This document shows, one piece after another, positions 1 through 7,160 of a stretch of 14,747 nt of DNA. The notes under the pieces are model-generated. The model saw only the letters and a list, made by a program, of their open reading frames with translations. It searched no databases and was not told where the DNA came from. The stretch lies in the NCBI GenBank assembly GCA_030037185.1, contig JASHRR010000751.1, positions 1 through 14,747 on the forward strand. Reading direction: 5' to 3'. The stretch is from Xanthobacteraceae bacterium (GTDB lineage: Bacteria; Pseudomonadota; Alphaproteobacteria; Rhizobiales; Xanthobacteraceae). Position numbers and translations under genes: made by a program. The first letter of the stretch is position 1. Every line of letters begins with the position of its first letter.

Positions 1-381
1 GGCTACCAGGCGGCGATCCTGTCGCGGCTCGCCGCCAAGGTCACGAGCATCGAGCGCTACCGGACGCTTGCCCAGTCGGCGCGCATCCGTCTCAAGGCGC
101 TCAACTATGACAATATCGAGATCATCATTGAGGATGGCATGGCAGGGGCACCCGATCGGGCGCCGTTCGACCGCATCATCGTCACAGCCGCGGCCGTCAC
201 TGTGCCGCCAGCGCTCATCGACCAGCTTGCGATGGGCGGCATCATGGTGCTGCCGCTCGGCTCCCATGAGGAGCGTCAGAAGCTGGTGAAGATCGTGCGC
301 ACCGAACCCGGCAGCGCGTGCACCGAGCTGATCGACGTGCGCTTCGTTCGGTTGCTGCCCCGCCTGGCGCAGGAACTCTAA
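1..381 (+). CDS. pcm: Protein-L-isoaspartate O-methyltransferase, C-terminal part (5' end outside window)
   Basis: The enzyme transfers a methyl group from S-adenosylmethionine to L-isoaspartyl residues of damaged proteins, the first step of cytoplasmic isoaspartate repair. Frame 1 is open from the first base and ends with TAA at 379-381, giving about 126 residues. It begins GYQAAILSRL, the stretch that directly follows SAM motif I (GTGSGYQ) in this family, so roughly the first 90 residues lie outside the window. Other family landmarks are ERYRTLA, the motif PFDRIIVTAA near residues 55-64, and GGIMVLPLG near residues 79-87. The C-terminus RFVRLLPRLAQEL is family-like. In many alphaproteobacteria the order is surE-pcm-nlpD; here the nlpD-like gene lies 2.45 kb downstream, so the pair is split. 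The visible part shows no lesion. Confidence 0.93.
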   Translation, partial: GYQAAILSRLAAKVTSIERYRTLAQSARIRLKALNYDNIEIIIEDGMAGAPDRAPFDRIIVTAAAVTVPPALIDQLAMGGIMVLPLGSHEERQKLVKIVRTEPGSACTELIDVRFVRLLPRLAQEL

Positions 382-484
382 ACCCAACTTAGGCCATTGG
401 GGATTGGAGCGTAACACGCACCGCCAAACCTCACCGAGGACGAGCTGTCCGGCATGGTCGCCGTGGACGATCGCCCGTCGGTCA

Positions 485-877
485 CTATCGCCTATACGCG
501 CCGTAGCCACGACCCCACAAGTTTGCGCGATGGTACGCTCGTGCGTAGCCATAGCCGTGGCGATGGTAACGACGATGATAGTAACCATAGTAGGGGCGAT
601 GGTAATGGCCAAAATAGTGGTGCCGAGGATAATAGCCATCGACATAGGCATAGTATGGGCGATGGTAGAAGACGAAATAGTATGGGCGATAATACCCTGC
701 GTAGCCCCACGGATGGTATGTCGAATATCCATAGCCACAGCATCCGTAAGGCGCGGGCCATCTGACGTAGCCGTAAGAGGGCCCGCCCCACCACTGAGCC
801 GACGCCGGCAAAGCCACCGCAAGTGCTAGACCCACGCCGAGAGCCGCTATTGCGGCGTACTTTCTGACAATCGACAT
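485..877 (-). CDS. Secreted Tyr/His/Gly-rich low-complexity protein
   Basis: Not a family I can name. The start at 877 is chosen because minus-strand AGGAGG lies 7 nt upstream of this ATG; longer in-frame starts (883, 934) have no such spacing. The 130-residue product begins MSIVRKYAAIAALG, a clear Sec signal peptide with predicted cleavage after PASA (residue 27). The mature part holds about 29 Tyr and 10 His in roughly 103 residues, arranged as imperfect repeats such as YHRPYY and HYHRPYYGYYHRRYH, plus one CC pair at residues 46-47. The absence of stops and the signal peptide with a strong ribosome site argue for a real gene despite the low complexity. It is convergent with pcm. The Tyr/His pattern would suit a surface or metal-binding structural protein, but that is inference. 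A perfect dyad lies about 95 nt upstream. Confidence 0.72.
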   Translation of the reverse strand: MSIVRKYAAIAALGVGLALAVALPASAQWWGGPSYGYVRWPAPYGCCGYGYSTYHPWGYAGYYRPYYFVFYHRPYYAYVDGYYPRHHYFGHYHRPYYGYYHRRYHRHGYGYARAYHRANLWGRGYGAYRR

Positions 878-971
878 GGCCATACCTCCTGCGGCAAAGT
901 CATACCTGCGGAAAGACTTGCGCTTTTGATCCATTCATCAAACGTATTTTCAACGTGATTGTTTGTACGTT

Positions 972-990
972 CACTGTTCTTTGAACAGTG
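972..990. promoter_or_regulatory. Perfect 8-bp inverted repeat upstream of the Tyr/His-rich gene
   Basis: The sequence CACTGTTCTTTGAACAGTG is a perfect dyad of two 8-bp arms with a 3-nt centre. It lies about 95 nt upstream of the minus-strand start at 877, and an extra GTTC sits 3 nt outside it (969-972, overlapping by one base). Such a compact dyad fits a dimeric repressor or activator site. It does not match the alphaproteobacterial LexA pattern (GTTC N7 GTTC). The regulator is unknown; a short hairpin is the alternative. Confidence 0.4.
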
Positions 991-1494
991 CCCGAATGAC
1001 GCAGCAAGCCCAGTACAGTCATGAATTGGCGAAGTTGAGCAAGGGACCATCCGTGTAGACGGTTGGTTGGCCGTTGTCGCCTTTAACCCGCTTGCGGGTC
1101 TGCTCCAGGTCTCAAGATCGCATCGCCGCTGCGGGCGCGTTCGGGGTTGGCAACAATCCCCTTGGAAACGCAGTGGTTGGTATCTCATCCGACCAGCGAC
1201 GAGCGTGCGGACGCTCACCATGTTGTCGGTGACAGAGCGGACTATGCGGTCGTCGCATGGGCTTGCGAGATTGACAACGCCTTCCTCGGCCTCCTGCGTG
1301 GCATAGGCTCTGCAACCTTTGTGATACGATGGATAACGGCCTGGGCGGTCAGGCACCACCCGAGGTTCCCGCAGCATTTCAAGAAAAGGTAGACGAGCCT
1401 GGCGACCACGGCTGGACTTTGACCTTCTGCGCAGTGCGCTTGTCTGCGCCCGCTTTAAACGCGTCACGGATCAGGCACTGAGTCCGCATGTGGT
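991..1494. other. No gene recognised; probable degraded DNA
   Basis: Several open frames overlap here on both strands, the longest on the minus strand running from 1467 into the Tyr/His-rich gene. None has a family resemblance, a ribosome site or a credible composition. A plus-strand stretch near 1330-1430 reads as MDNGLGGQAPPEVPAAFQEK and may be a gene remnant. I cannot assign a function. Confidence 0.5.
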
Positions 1495-1968
1495 CATTCC
1501 GATGGCCGGCACAAATCTGCGCCTCGTCATCGCGCCGACACCAGTCATGTGCCGCGTCCAATACTTGTCCGCTTTGCGCAAGTCATTTCTGGGCATTTCG
1601 ATGCGGGCATTCAGTTGCGTGGGGGTGCGGCCGATAACATGGTTGCTGTGCGCGTCAGCGGCGCGATCGAGCGCATCGTCGTCGGTACGCCGACCTGTTT
1701 GCGCCAGCATTTGCCACCGCGAACGCCGGAGGACTCTTCAGAACACAATTGCATCTGCCTCAGGACTCCTTACCCGAATGAATTGATCATTGATCTGTGG
1801 CAGTTTGTGCGCGGGGGGTGAGGAATTCAGTGTCCTTGTCGGGGGCACTATCAGTCTCAAATAATGTCGCGCTTGCACTCGGTACGGCCCGGAGCCGGGG
1901 GGCCTCCCTATGTGCCCGAGATTTGCGCCAAAGCGGTTATAGCGGCCAGTACGCCCCAGATGGGGTAA
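1495..1968 (+). pseudogene. LysR-type transcriptional regulator relic (effector-binding domain only)
   Basis: The translation follows the C-terminal substrate-binding domain of LysR regulators across several frames. Frame 1 from about 1558 reads FDAGIQLRGG, then MVAVRVSG, then VVGTPTCLRQHLPPRTPED and HNCICLR. These correspond to the family's DAGIRLG, MVAVRIG, VVGSPAYFARH..PRTPxDL and HNCI.R. A stop at 1819-1821 is bypassed by switching to frame 3 (SVSLSGALSVSNNVALALG, matching V.G.L..NN..L.L). Frame 1 then resumes at 1891 with GGPPYVPEICAKAV, matching the conserved GLAYVPED segment, and ends TAA at 1966-1968. Upstream, about 1500-1545 in another frame resembles the domain start (TNLRLVIAPTPV). 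The helix-turn-helix half is absent and at least three frameshifts are needed, so it cannot make a regulator. Confidence 0.75.
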
Positions 1969-2005
1969 CGGGCCTGGCCACAGCGGTTAACGCCGCAAAA
2001 GGGAA

Positions 2006-2117
2006 TCGTCCCTCAAACTGATGGTGTGGAAAACCAACGGAGTCGGGTGATGCCCACTCCAAGCATCATCGAGGGACGACCATGAACTACTATGTCGGAA
2101 TCGACGTGTCTTTGGAG
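2006..2117 (+). mobile_element. Truncated left end of an IS110-family insertion sequence
   Basis: An ATG at 2082 opens MNYYVGIDVSLE, the hallmark N-terminus of IS110-family DEDD transposases, in which the Asp of GIDVS is the first catalytic acidic residue. Similarity stops after SLE (about 2117) and the frame ends at TGA after EC, so only the first 12 or so residues remain. The leader is structured: TCGTCCCTC (2006-2014) pairs with GAGGGACGA (2071-2079), and a nested hairpin uses GGAGTCGGG and CCCACTCC (about 2039-2060). In the IS110 group the non-coding left end encodes the guide (bridge) RNA, so the leader may be a remnant of that; this part is inference. Confidence 0.6.
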
Positions 2118-2766
2118 CTTAACTTGCGCAATTGGGCTAGGAGGGCCTGCAAGCGTGAATGCTGAAGACCAGCAGATGGGCTCGTCCTCCTTCCGGAGCC
2201 GACGACAAAATCACGCACGCTCCGATGCCTCGTGGACTTTCTCCGCGAAAGTCTGGGCGGAGAGCGGCCCGGCATGGTGTCGTCTTCCCGAGCCGCCGTT
2301 ACTCTGTGTCTGAGGCGATCGTAGACGCATCGATCTGACGTCGTAGACGCAGCGGCGACCATGAGAGTTCCTGTGGTCGGGCATTCGGCGTCGTTGGACG
2401 ACGTCTCTCCAGGGCTGCTTGAGGGTGGCGATTGGTTCGTTACCGTGCTCGCCAACGCTCAAAAGGTCGGGATTTCGCGAACGCTGATTGTGAGGTCGAG
2501 CAAGGAGACATTCTGTCCTCGTTGCACCGCGCTGTGAGCTCGATCGAAGCCGCCTATGTCATCATCCATACGCTCTCGCAGCAGGACTCCCGCGGCTGCA
2601 ACGTGGCGAGGGCGAGGCGCGGTGTTGAACCTGGAAGCTGTATGGAGACGGCAGCTGAAAGAACAAAACGGGCCAGAGCAGCGAAAAGCGATAGCCAAAA
2701 AGGGCTGGAAACCCAAGCGAATCGAACTGTGCGCGTAAACCAGCCGTTTACCATCAGCTTTAACGG
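2118..2766. other. No gene recognised between the IS110 stump and the NlpD-like gene
   Basis: This holds overlapping open frames on both strands (for example 2432-2782 plus and 2090-2455 minus) without ribosome sites or family features. Their amino-acid make-up (Arg, Ser and Pro rich) looks like non-coding frames of GC-rich DNA. A 6-bp hairpin, ATCCCT (2767-2772) with AGGGAT (2783-2788) around an A/T-rich loop, lies just upstream of the next gene. I read the stretch as scrap left by transposition. Confidence 0.45.
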
Positions 2767-2829
2767 ATCCCTGAAAATTTAAAGGGATGTTTACTACACC
2801 AATGCCTTACTGTCCGAACAAGCGGGCTC

Positions 2830-4293
2830 ATGAGTGCGGACATGGCTAGAATTATTGCCGAGCGACGATTGCGTTGCGCGTTTTTCCGCGGCCTCGTGTC
2901 CGCCGTGGCGATCGGCGCGGCCGGCTGCAGCTCCGAGGTGTCCCGCTTCAGTGAAAATCCCAACCGCAATCCCTACGCCGCCCGCGCCCCTTCCAATCAA
3001 CCAGCCGCCGTCCCGATGCAGCCAACGCGCACGGTCGCTGTGGAAAGCCAGCCGTTGCCTCAGGCGCAGCCAACCGGCTCACCTTATGCGCCTCAATATG
3101 CCGCTCTGCAGTATGAGCAGCCTCAGTACGCGCCGCCCCAGTACGCGCCGCCCCAGTATGCGCCGCCCCAGTATGCGCCTGCTCCCCAATATGCGCCTGC
3201 TCCCCAGTATGCGCCGCCACCGGCGATGCCGCCGCCTGTTGCGACGCCGTATGCACCGCCCGCTCCTCAATATCCGCCGCCCCCGCCCCTGCCGGCCTAT
3301 GCACCGGCTGCCTCTCAATACGCGCCGCCTCAACCTGCACCCCCGTATCCGCCGCCGGCGGCCGGGTCCGCACCCGATTTCACCGGAGCGGCCGGCGGTG
3401 GCGCGAAGATCGCCCATGCCGCTGCACCGCGCACACCAACGTCTGCCGCAGTCCCGCAAGCCCCCGCCGCTCCTGCGCCCTCACTGCCGGCACCCGCGCA
3501 GCCCGCAATGCCAACGTCAACGTCTGTTGTGGGGAGCTCGGCGCAAACCCTGCTGCCGACGCCTCCCGTCTACACGGTCGGCTCAGGCGACACGTTGAGC
3601 ATCGTTGCTCGCAAATACCGGGTCAGCGTCAGGGAGATCGCAGTTGCAAACGGCATTACACCCGAAACGCCGCTGAAGGTTGGGACACGGCTGACGATCC
3701 CGGTCAGGACGGGAGCGCTGCCGAGTGCCCCCGCGGGCAGGTCGCAACCAGGTGCGTCGGTGGCCGCTCCAACGAAGCCGGCACAGCAGACATATACTCC
3801 TGCCCCCGCGAAGGTGGCGTCGTCGCAGACTGCGGCGAATGTCCGCCTGGCGTCGCCGGTCGAAACACCGTCCGCAGAGGCGCCCAACGGCGCACCGGCG
3901 TTCCGCTGGCCGGTGCGCGGCCGCATCATCAACAATTTCGGTGCGAGGGTGAATGGCTCGCCCAACGACGGCATTGACCTCGCGCTTCCTGAAGGCACCC
4001 CGGTGCGCGCCGCCGAGGACGGCGTCGTCGCCTATGCGGGAAACGAGCTGAAAGGCTACGGCAACCTCGTGCTGGTGCGTCACGCGAACGGCTTCGTCAG
4101 CGCCTACGCGAATGCCAGCGAACTCCTGGTCAAGCGCAACGATCAGGTTCACAAGGGACAGGTGATCCTGAAGTCGGGGCAGACTGGTAGCGCTGCAACC
4201 CCGCAGCTTCATTTCGAGATTCGCAAGAACTCCGCCCCGGTCGATCCCATGCAGTACCTGCCCTCAGACAAGACGGCCTCGGCGCCATTGTGA
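2830..4293 (+). CDS. nlpD: NlpD/EnvC-like LysM and LytM (M23) domain lipoprotein, probably non-catalytic
   Basis: Proteins of this type sit in the envelope and usually activate septal peptidoglycan amidases. The 487-residue product has an N-terminal hydrophobic segment ending in a lipobox-like AAGC (Cys33). A long Pro/Tyr/Ala linker with YAPPQ repeats (about 86-175) follows, then a LysM domain (about 247-293, YTVGSGDTLSIVARKYRVS) and a C-terminal LytM domain (about 358-477). Zinc and catalytic positions of active M23 enzymes are changed: HxGxD reads NDGID (379-383), YAH reads YAN (426-428), and HLHFE reads QLHFE (459-463). Only Asp383 and His461 of the expected metal ligands remain, as expected for an amidase activator rather than a peptidase. 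Starts at 2830 and 2842 (MARII) are both possible; neither has a strong ribosome site. Its usual neighbour pcm is 2.45 kb upstream. Confidence 0.92.
   Translation: MSADMARIIAERRLRCAFFRGLVSAVAIGAAGCSSEVSRFSENPNRNPYAARAPSNQPAAVPMQPTRTVAVESQPLPQAQPTGSPYAPQYAALQYEQPQYAPPQYAPPQYAPPQYAPAPQYAPAPQYAPPPAMPPPVATPYAPPAPQYPPPPPLPAYAPAASQYAPPQPAPPYPPPAAGSAPDFTGAAGGGAKIAHAAAPRTPTSAAVPQAPAAPAPSLPAPAQPAMPTSTSVVGSSAQTLLPTPPVYTVGSGDTLSIVARKYRVSVREIAVANGITPETPLKVGTRLTIPVRTGALPSAPAGRSQPGASVAAPTKPAQQTYTPAPAKVASSQTAANVRLASPVETPSAEAPNGAPAFRWPVRGRIINNFGARVNGSPNDGIDLALPEGTPVRAAEDGVVAYAGNELKGYGNLVLVRHANGFVSAYANASELLVKRNDQVHKGQVILKSGQTGSAATPQLHFEIRKNSAPVDPMQYLPSDKTASAPL
3124..3216 (+). repeat. In-frame 15/18-bp tandem repeats encoding YAPPQ / YAPAPQ
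   Basis: Four near-identical 15-bp units (CAG TAC/T GCG CCG CCC) are followed by 18-bp units with an extra codon (QYAPAP). They encode the extended linker of the NlpD-like protein at about residues 99-129. The third-position C/T variation between units shows some age. Repeats of this kind can change copy number by slippage without breaking the frame. Confidence 0.85.
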
Positions 4294-4426
4294 GTCGCAG
4301 CCGGTGGTGCTTATGCAAGGGTGTGCAGGGGCACGCCTGCTACAGATGATGGAATGGTGCACCGGCCTCGGTGGCCTTTGACGCGCCTTTGCGTGACAAA
4401 ACCCCGAGCGGTATGTAAGAGCGACC

Positions 4427-4462
4427 GGGCCCCACCTCTCGGGGGAGATAAGGGTGGGGGCC
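4427..4462 (+). promoter_or_regulatory. Strong hairpin just upstream of the heptosyltransferase gene
   Basis: GGCCCCACC (4428-4436) pairs with GGTGGGGGCC (4453-4462, one bulged G). Inside it TCTC (4437-4440) pairs with GAGA (4445-4448) around a GGGG loop. A possible ribosome site (GGAG) and an alternative GTG start at 4454 for the next gene are both inside the structure. It could be a leader that limits translation, or a copy of an intergenic palindromic repeat; the sequence alone does not decide. Confidence 0.45.
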
Positions 4463-4480
4463 TCGAAAAACCGCCCGTCG

Positions 4481-5455
4481 ATGGCCGACATTCTGTTCAT
4501 CAAGACCTCCTCGCTCGGGGACGTCGTCCACCACATGCCGGCCATCACGGACGCGCGGCGGCATTTGCCGGCTGCCCGGCTGGCCTGGGTGGTGGAGGAG
4601 GACTACGCGCCGCTCGTCCGTCTGCACCCCGGCGTGGATGACGTCATCGCGGTCGCTACCAGGCGCTGGCGCAGAAACCTGTTCGCGCCCGCCACATGGC
4701 GCGAGATTGCGCGCTTTCGCCGCGCCCTTCGGGCGCGATCCTTCGACGTGGCCATCGACACCCAAGGTCTGCTCCGCACCGCCTTGATTGCGGGCGCCGT
4801 GCGCGGAATCCGGCATGGCTACGACTGCGCCAGCATCCGCGAACCGCTCGCCTCCCGGTTCTACGATGTTCGTCACTACGTCGAACGGCGTGCTCATGCC
4901 ATCCCGCGCAACCGCGCGCTGTGCGGTCTCGCGCTCGGCTATGAGGCGAAGCATCCCCTCGACTACGGCCTCGACCGCGCTGCGATCGCCGGCGCCGCTG
5001 CTGGGAGACCCTACGCGGTGCTGCTTCACGCAACCGCCAAGCCTGGCAAGCTGTGGGCGGACGAGCATTGGGCGACGGTGGCGCGCGGTGTGCGCGATCG
5101 TGGCTTTGATGTGGTGCTGCCATGGGGCACTGCTCTCGAGCGCACTCGCGGCGAAGCCATCGCGGTTGCCGCCGGTATTGAGCAAGACCGTCGCCACGTG
5201 CCGGATCGCCGGCCGCTCGACGCGGTCGCGGCGCTGATTGCAGGCGCGTGGTTCGCCGTCGGCGTCGATACCGGTCTCGTCCATCTCGCTGCTGCACTCG
5301 GCGTGCCGCTGGTCGCGATTTTTATTAACAGCGAGCCGGGCTTGACCGGGCCGATGGGAGGCGGCCCGATAGCCGTGGTCGGCGGTAAATCCGCGTCGCC
5401 CGACCCCGCGGAGGTCTTGCAGGGGCTCGACCGCGTTATCCGGCGGGCGCGATGA
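4481..5455 (+). CDS. waaC: Lipopolysaccharide heptosyltransferase I (GT9 family)
   Basis: It transfers a heptose from an ADP-heptose donor to the inner core of lipopolysaccharide at the inner face of the cytoplasmic membrane. The 324-residue product begins MADILFIKTSSLGDVVHHMP, matching the E. coli WaaC N-terminus, including the catalytic Asp (Asp13 here). Further family landmarks are WVVEE (36-40), IDTQGL (92-97), REPLASRFYDVRHY (120-133), LLHATAKPGKLWADEHW (181-197, with a donor-binding Lys) and GVDTGLVHLAAALGVP (261-276). Length is normal for the family. I chose ATG 4481 because homology begins there. A GTG at 4454 adds nine residues and has GGAG 7 nt upstream, but it lies in a hairpin stem. 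It follows the NlpD-like gene by 187 nt on the same strand, so co-transcription is possible. Confidence 0.92.
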   Translation: MADILFIKTSSLGDVVHHMPAITDARRHLPAARLAWVVEEDYAPLVRLHPGVDDVIAVATRRWRRNLFAPATWREIARFRRALRARSFDVAIDTQGLLRTALIAGAVRGIRHGYDCASIREPLASRFYDVRHYVERRAHAIPRNRALCGLALGYEAKHPLDYGLDRAAIAGAAAGRPYAVLLHATAKPGKLWADEHWATVARGVRDRGFDVVLPWGTALERTRGEAIAVAAGIEQDRRHVPDRRPLDAVAALIAGAWFAVGVDTGLVHLAAALGVPLVAIFINSEPGLTGPMGGGPIAVVGGKSASPDPAEVLQGLDRVIRRAR

Positions 5456-5663
5456 TGAGGTCGTGTTGGGCATCGATGGCCGTGCGCGGAACGCAGCGAC
5501 CCTCATCCTGTCACGAGGCGCCTTGGTTCGTTCGTTAGCCAATCTTGCGAAGGAGACAAGTGATGCGGGGATTTAGCTTTCACGGGAACTTCCGCGCGGA
5601 TGCTCCAGCCGGAGCGCTCGCTCGGCTGGATGGGACCGTGGTCGCAACGCCGTCCCGCCTCAC

Positions 5664-7055
5664 CTACAGCTGCCCCTTCTCCCGCCACTGCGCCTGCCAT
5701 TTCGCCCGCAATCCGGCACGATCGACGGCCTCACCTCTCAGATAAACTGCATTGATCTTGCGGACATTGGCAATGTTGTCGAGCGGATTAGCGTCGAGCA
5801 CGATGAAATCGGCGCTTTTGCCGGTTGCCACCATGCCGAGTTGGTCGAGACGCAGCACCTTGGCAGAATCCCGCGTGGCTGCGACGATCATTTCCATCGG
5901 GGTGAAGCCCGCCGCCACCATGTTGTCGAACTCCAGGAGCGTGTGAAGCCCCAGCCATCGGTTGGCGTCCCCGGCGGTGTCGCTGCCGAGCACCTCTCGC
6001 ACGCCAGCCGCATGCAGCTTCCCGGTGTTGATGGCATCGAACGATGGCCGCGGTGGGGTCCCTTCACGCTTGCGCCTCTCGTACATCTGCGCGCGCTCAC
6101 GGATGAGCGCGGGGGCGATCGTCTCACGCACGAGCGGCTCGTCGAACCACGCCGGCGTGCCGTTCTCGCGTAGCAGCGAGGGCCGGTTGATGCCGCCAAG
6201 GTTCGGAGTGATCCAGATGTCGTGCTCCTTGGCGAGCCTGATGAACTCCTCGTCGACTTCCTGGTCGCGGACGCTGTGCATGAAACCCTCGACGCCGGCG
6301 CGCACCAGACCCTTCGCGTCCTCGAGGTCAAATACATGGGCGATCGACGGGAGGCCTTGCTTGCGCGCCTCGTCGGCTGCGGCGGTGAACATCTCAGGCG
6401 TCAGCTTCTTCTGGCGGCCGTTGCGGTCGTCGACCCAGATCTTCACGAAGTCGGGCCGGTGCGGCGCGAGGTCCTGCACGGCCTTGCGGGCTTGCACCGC
6501 ACTGGTGACTGCGTAAGGCACGTCGTTGCGCGAAGGATCGAACGGGCCCGATCCCGGATAGGCGAGGCCGCGGCCGACGGTGCGAATGAGCGCGGCATTC
6601 GGAATGATCTCGGCGCGCAACTGGTAGGCCAACTCGCCCATGTCGGTGCCGGTGCTGATGGTCGCGGCAATGCCGTGATACGCATAGCGCTCCAGGTGGT
6701 CGATATAGTTTTCGCGGGTGAAGTTGGCTTTCGACAATTGTCCGGTGACCGCATCAAGGAATCCCGGATGACCGTGCGCATCAATGATCGCAGGCATCAC
6801 GGTCTTACCGGAGAGATCGACGTGCGCGGCGCCGGTGGGTACCGCCACGTCGCCTCTGCGTCCGACCGCCGTGATGCGGCTGTTTTCGACAACGAAAGCC
6901 GCATCCTCGATGGGGGCGCTGCCGTCGCCGGTGATGACCCGTGCGCCCTCGAATACCACAGCGCCGGTCGGGCGCGGCGCTTGGCCCGCCGCCGGCCACG
7001 AACCTGCGGCAACAACAGCCAGAACAATGGCGAGCAATGTGTGGTGGCGGTGCAT
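5664..7055 (-). CDS. Exported metal-dependent amidohydrolase (imidazolonepropionase/prolidase-like)
   Basis: This is a periplasmic or secreted member of the amidohydrolase superfamily, whose members cleave amide or peptide-like bonds with a bound metal centre; the substrate is unknown. The 463-residue product starts at 7055, with GGGAGG five bases upstream of the ATG. A signal peptide (about residues 1-26, MHRHHTLLAIVLAVVAAGSW) precedes the catalytic domain. Expected active-site residues are present: HGH (His94, His96) after strand 1, Lys205 in DFVKIWVDD as the likely carboxylated lysine, His240 (SIAHVFD), His260 (GFMHSV) and Asp359 (LGSDTAGD). The C-terminal GKSADFIVLDANPLDN is the typical return of the small beta-sandwich domain. 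It stands alone, convergent with the heptosyltransferase, and looks intact. Confidence 0.92.
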   Translation of the reverse strand: MHRHHTLLAIVLAVVAAGSWPAAGQAPRPTGAVVFEGARVITGDGSAPIEDAAFVVENSRITAVGRRGDVAVPTGAAHVDLSGKTVMPAIIDAHGHPGFLDAVTGQLSKANFTRENYIDHLERYAYHGIAATISTGTDMGELAYQLRAEIIPNAALIRTVGRGLAYPGSGPFDPSRNDVPYAVTSAVQARKAVQDLAPHRPDFVKIWVDDRNGRQKKLTPEMFTAAADEARKQGLPSIAHVFDLEDAKGLVRAGVEGFMHSVRDQEVDEEFIRLAKEHDIWITPNLGGINRPSLLRENGTPAWFDEPLVRETIAPALIRERAQMYERRKREGTPPRPSFDAINTGKLHAAGVREVLGSDTAGDANRWLGLHTLLEFDNMVAAGFTPMEMIVAATRDSAKVLRLDQLGMVATGKSADFIVLDANPLDNIANVRKINAVYLRGEAVDRAGLRAKWQAQWREKGQL

Positions 7056-7084
7056 GGGACCCTCCCGAAATTACTTTTATGTTT

Positions 7085-7160
7085 CGCTGCAGTAAGTCTA
7101 ACATTGCGTGCAGCAGACTCATAATTGCAACATCGGGGTTCAAATCTCTCTTCTGTATTA
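7085..7160 (+). other. tRNA-Met-like 3' half, degraded (possible old attachment site)
   Basis: GCAGACTCATAA (7113-7124) has the layout of an anticodon arm with loop CTCATAA and anticodon CAT. It is followed at normal distance by GGGGTTCAAATCTCT (7135-7149), which resembles a T-arm with loop TTCAAAT. The 3' anticodon stem reads TTGC where TCTGC would be needed, so one base seems lost, and neither a proper D-arm nor an acceptor stem is visible. This is at best a tRNA fragment of the sort left by integrative elements, and chance similarity remains possible. Confidence 0.25.

Noticed and set aside
404..829. Long plus-strand frames opposite the Tyr/His-rich gene
   Set aside because: They are shadows of the repeated minus-strand codons, with no ribosome site or family resemblance.
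969..990. SOS (LexA) box
   Set aside because: The alphaproteobacterial site needs GTTC-N7-GTTC; spacing here is 3, so LexA control is not supported.
847..1467. 206-residue minus-strand frame
   Set aside because: Arg/Ser/Pro rich, no motif, no ribosome site, and it overlaps the start of the better supported Tyr/His-rich gene.
3124..3216. CRISPR-like array
   Set aside because: The units are contiguous, in frame and without spacers; this is a coding repeat.
2948..3459. Minus-strand frames opposite the YAPPQ repeats
   Set aside because: Low-complexity antisense of the NlpD-like linker; no independent support.
4340..5542. 400-residue minus-strand frame opposite the heptosyltransferase
   Set aside because: A GC-rich antisense frame of a clearly identified gene; no protein-family features.
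5563..5745. Short frame with a very good ribosome site
   Set aside because: 60 codons with no family match, overlapping the 3' end of the amidohydrolase; kept as an observation rather than a gene.
6222..7124. 300-residue plus-strand frame opposite the amidohydrolase
   Set aside because: Antisense of an intact, well-supported enzyme; the translation has no recognisable domain.
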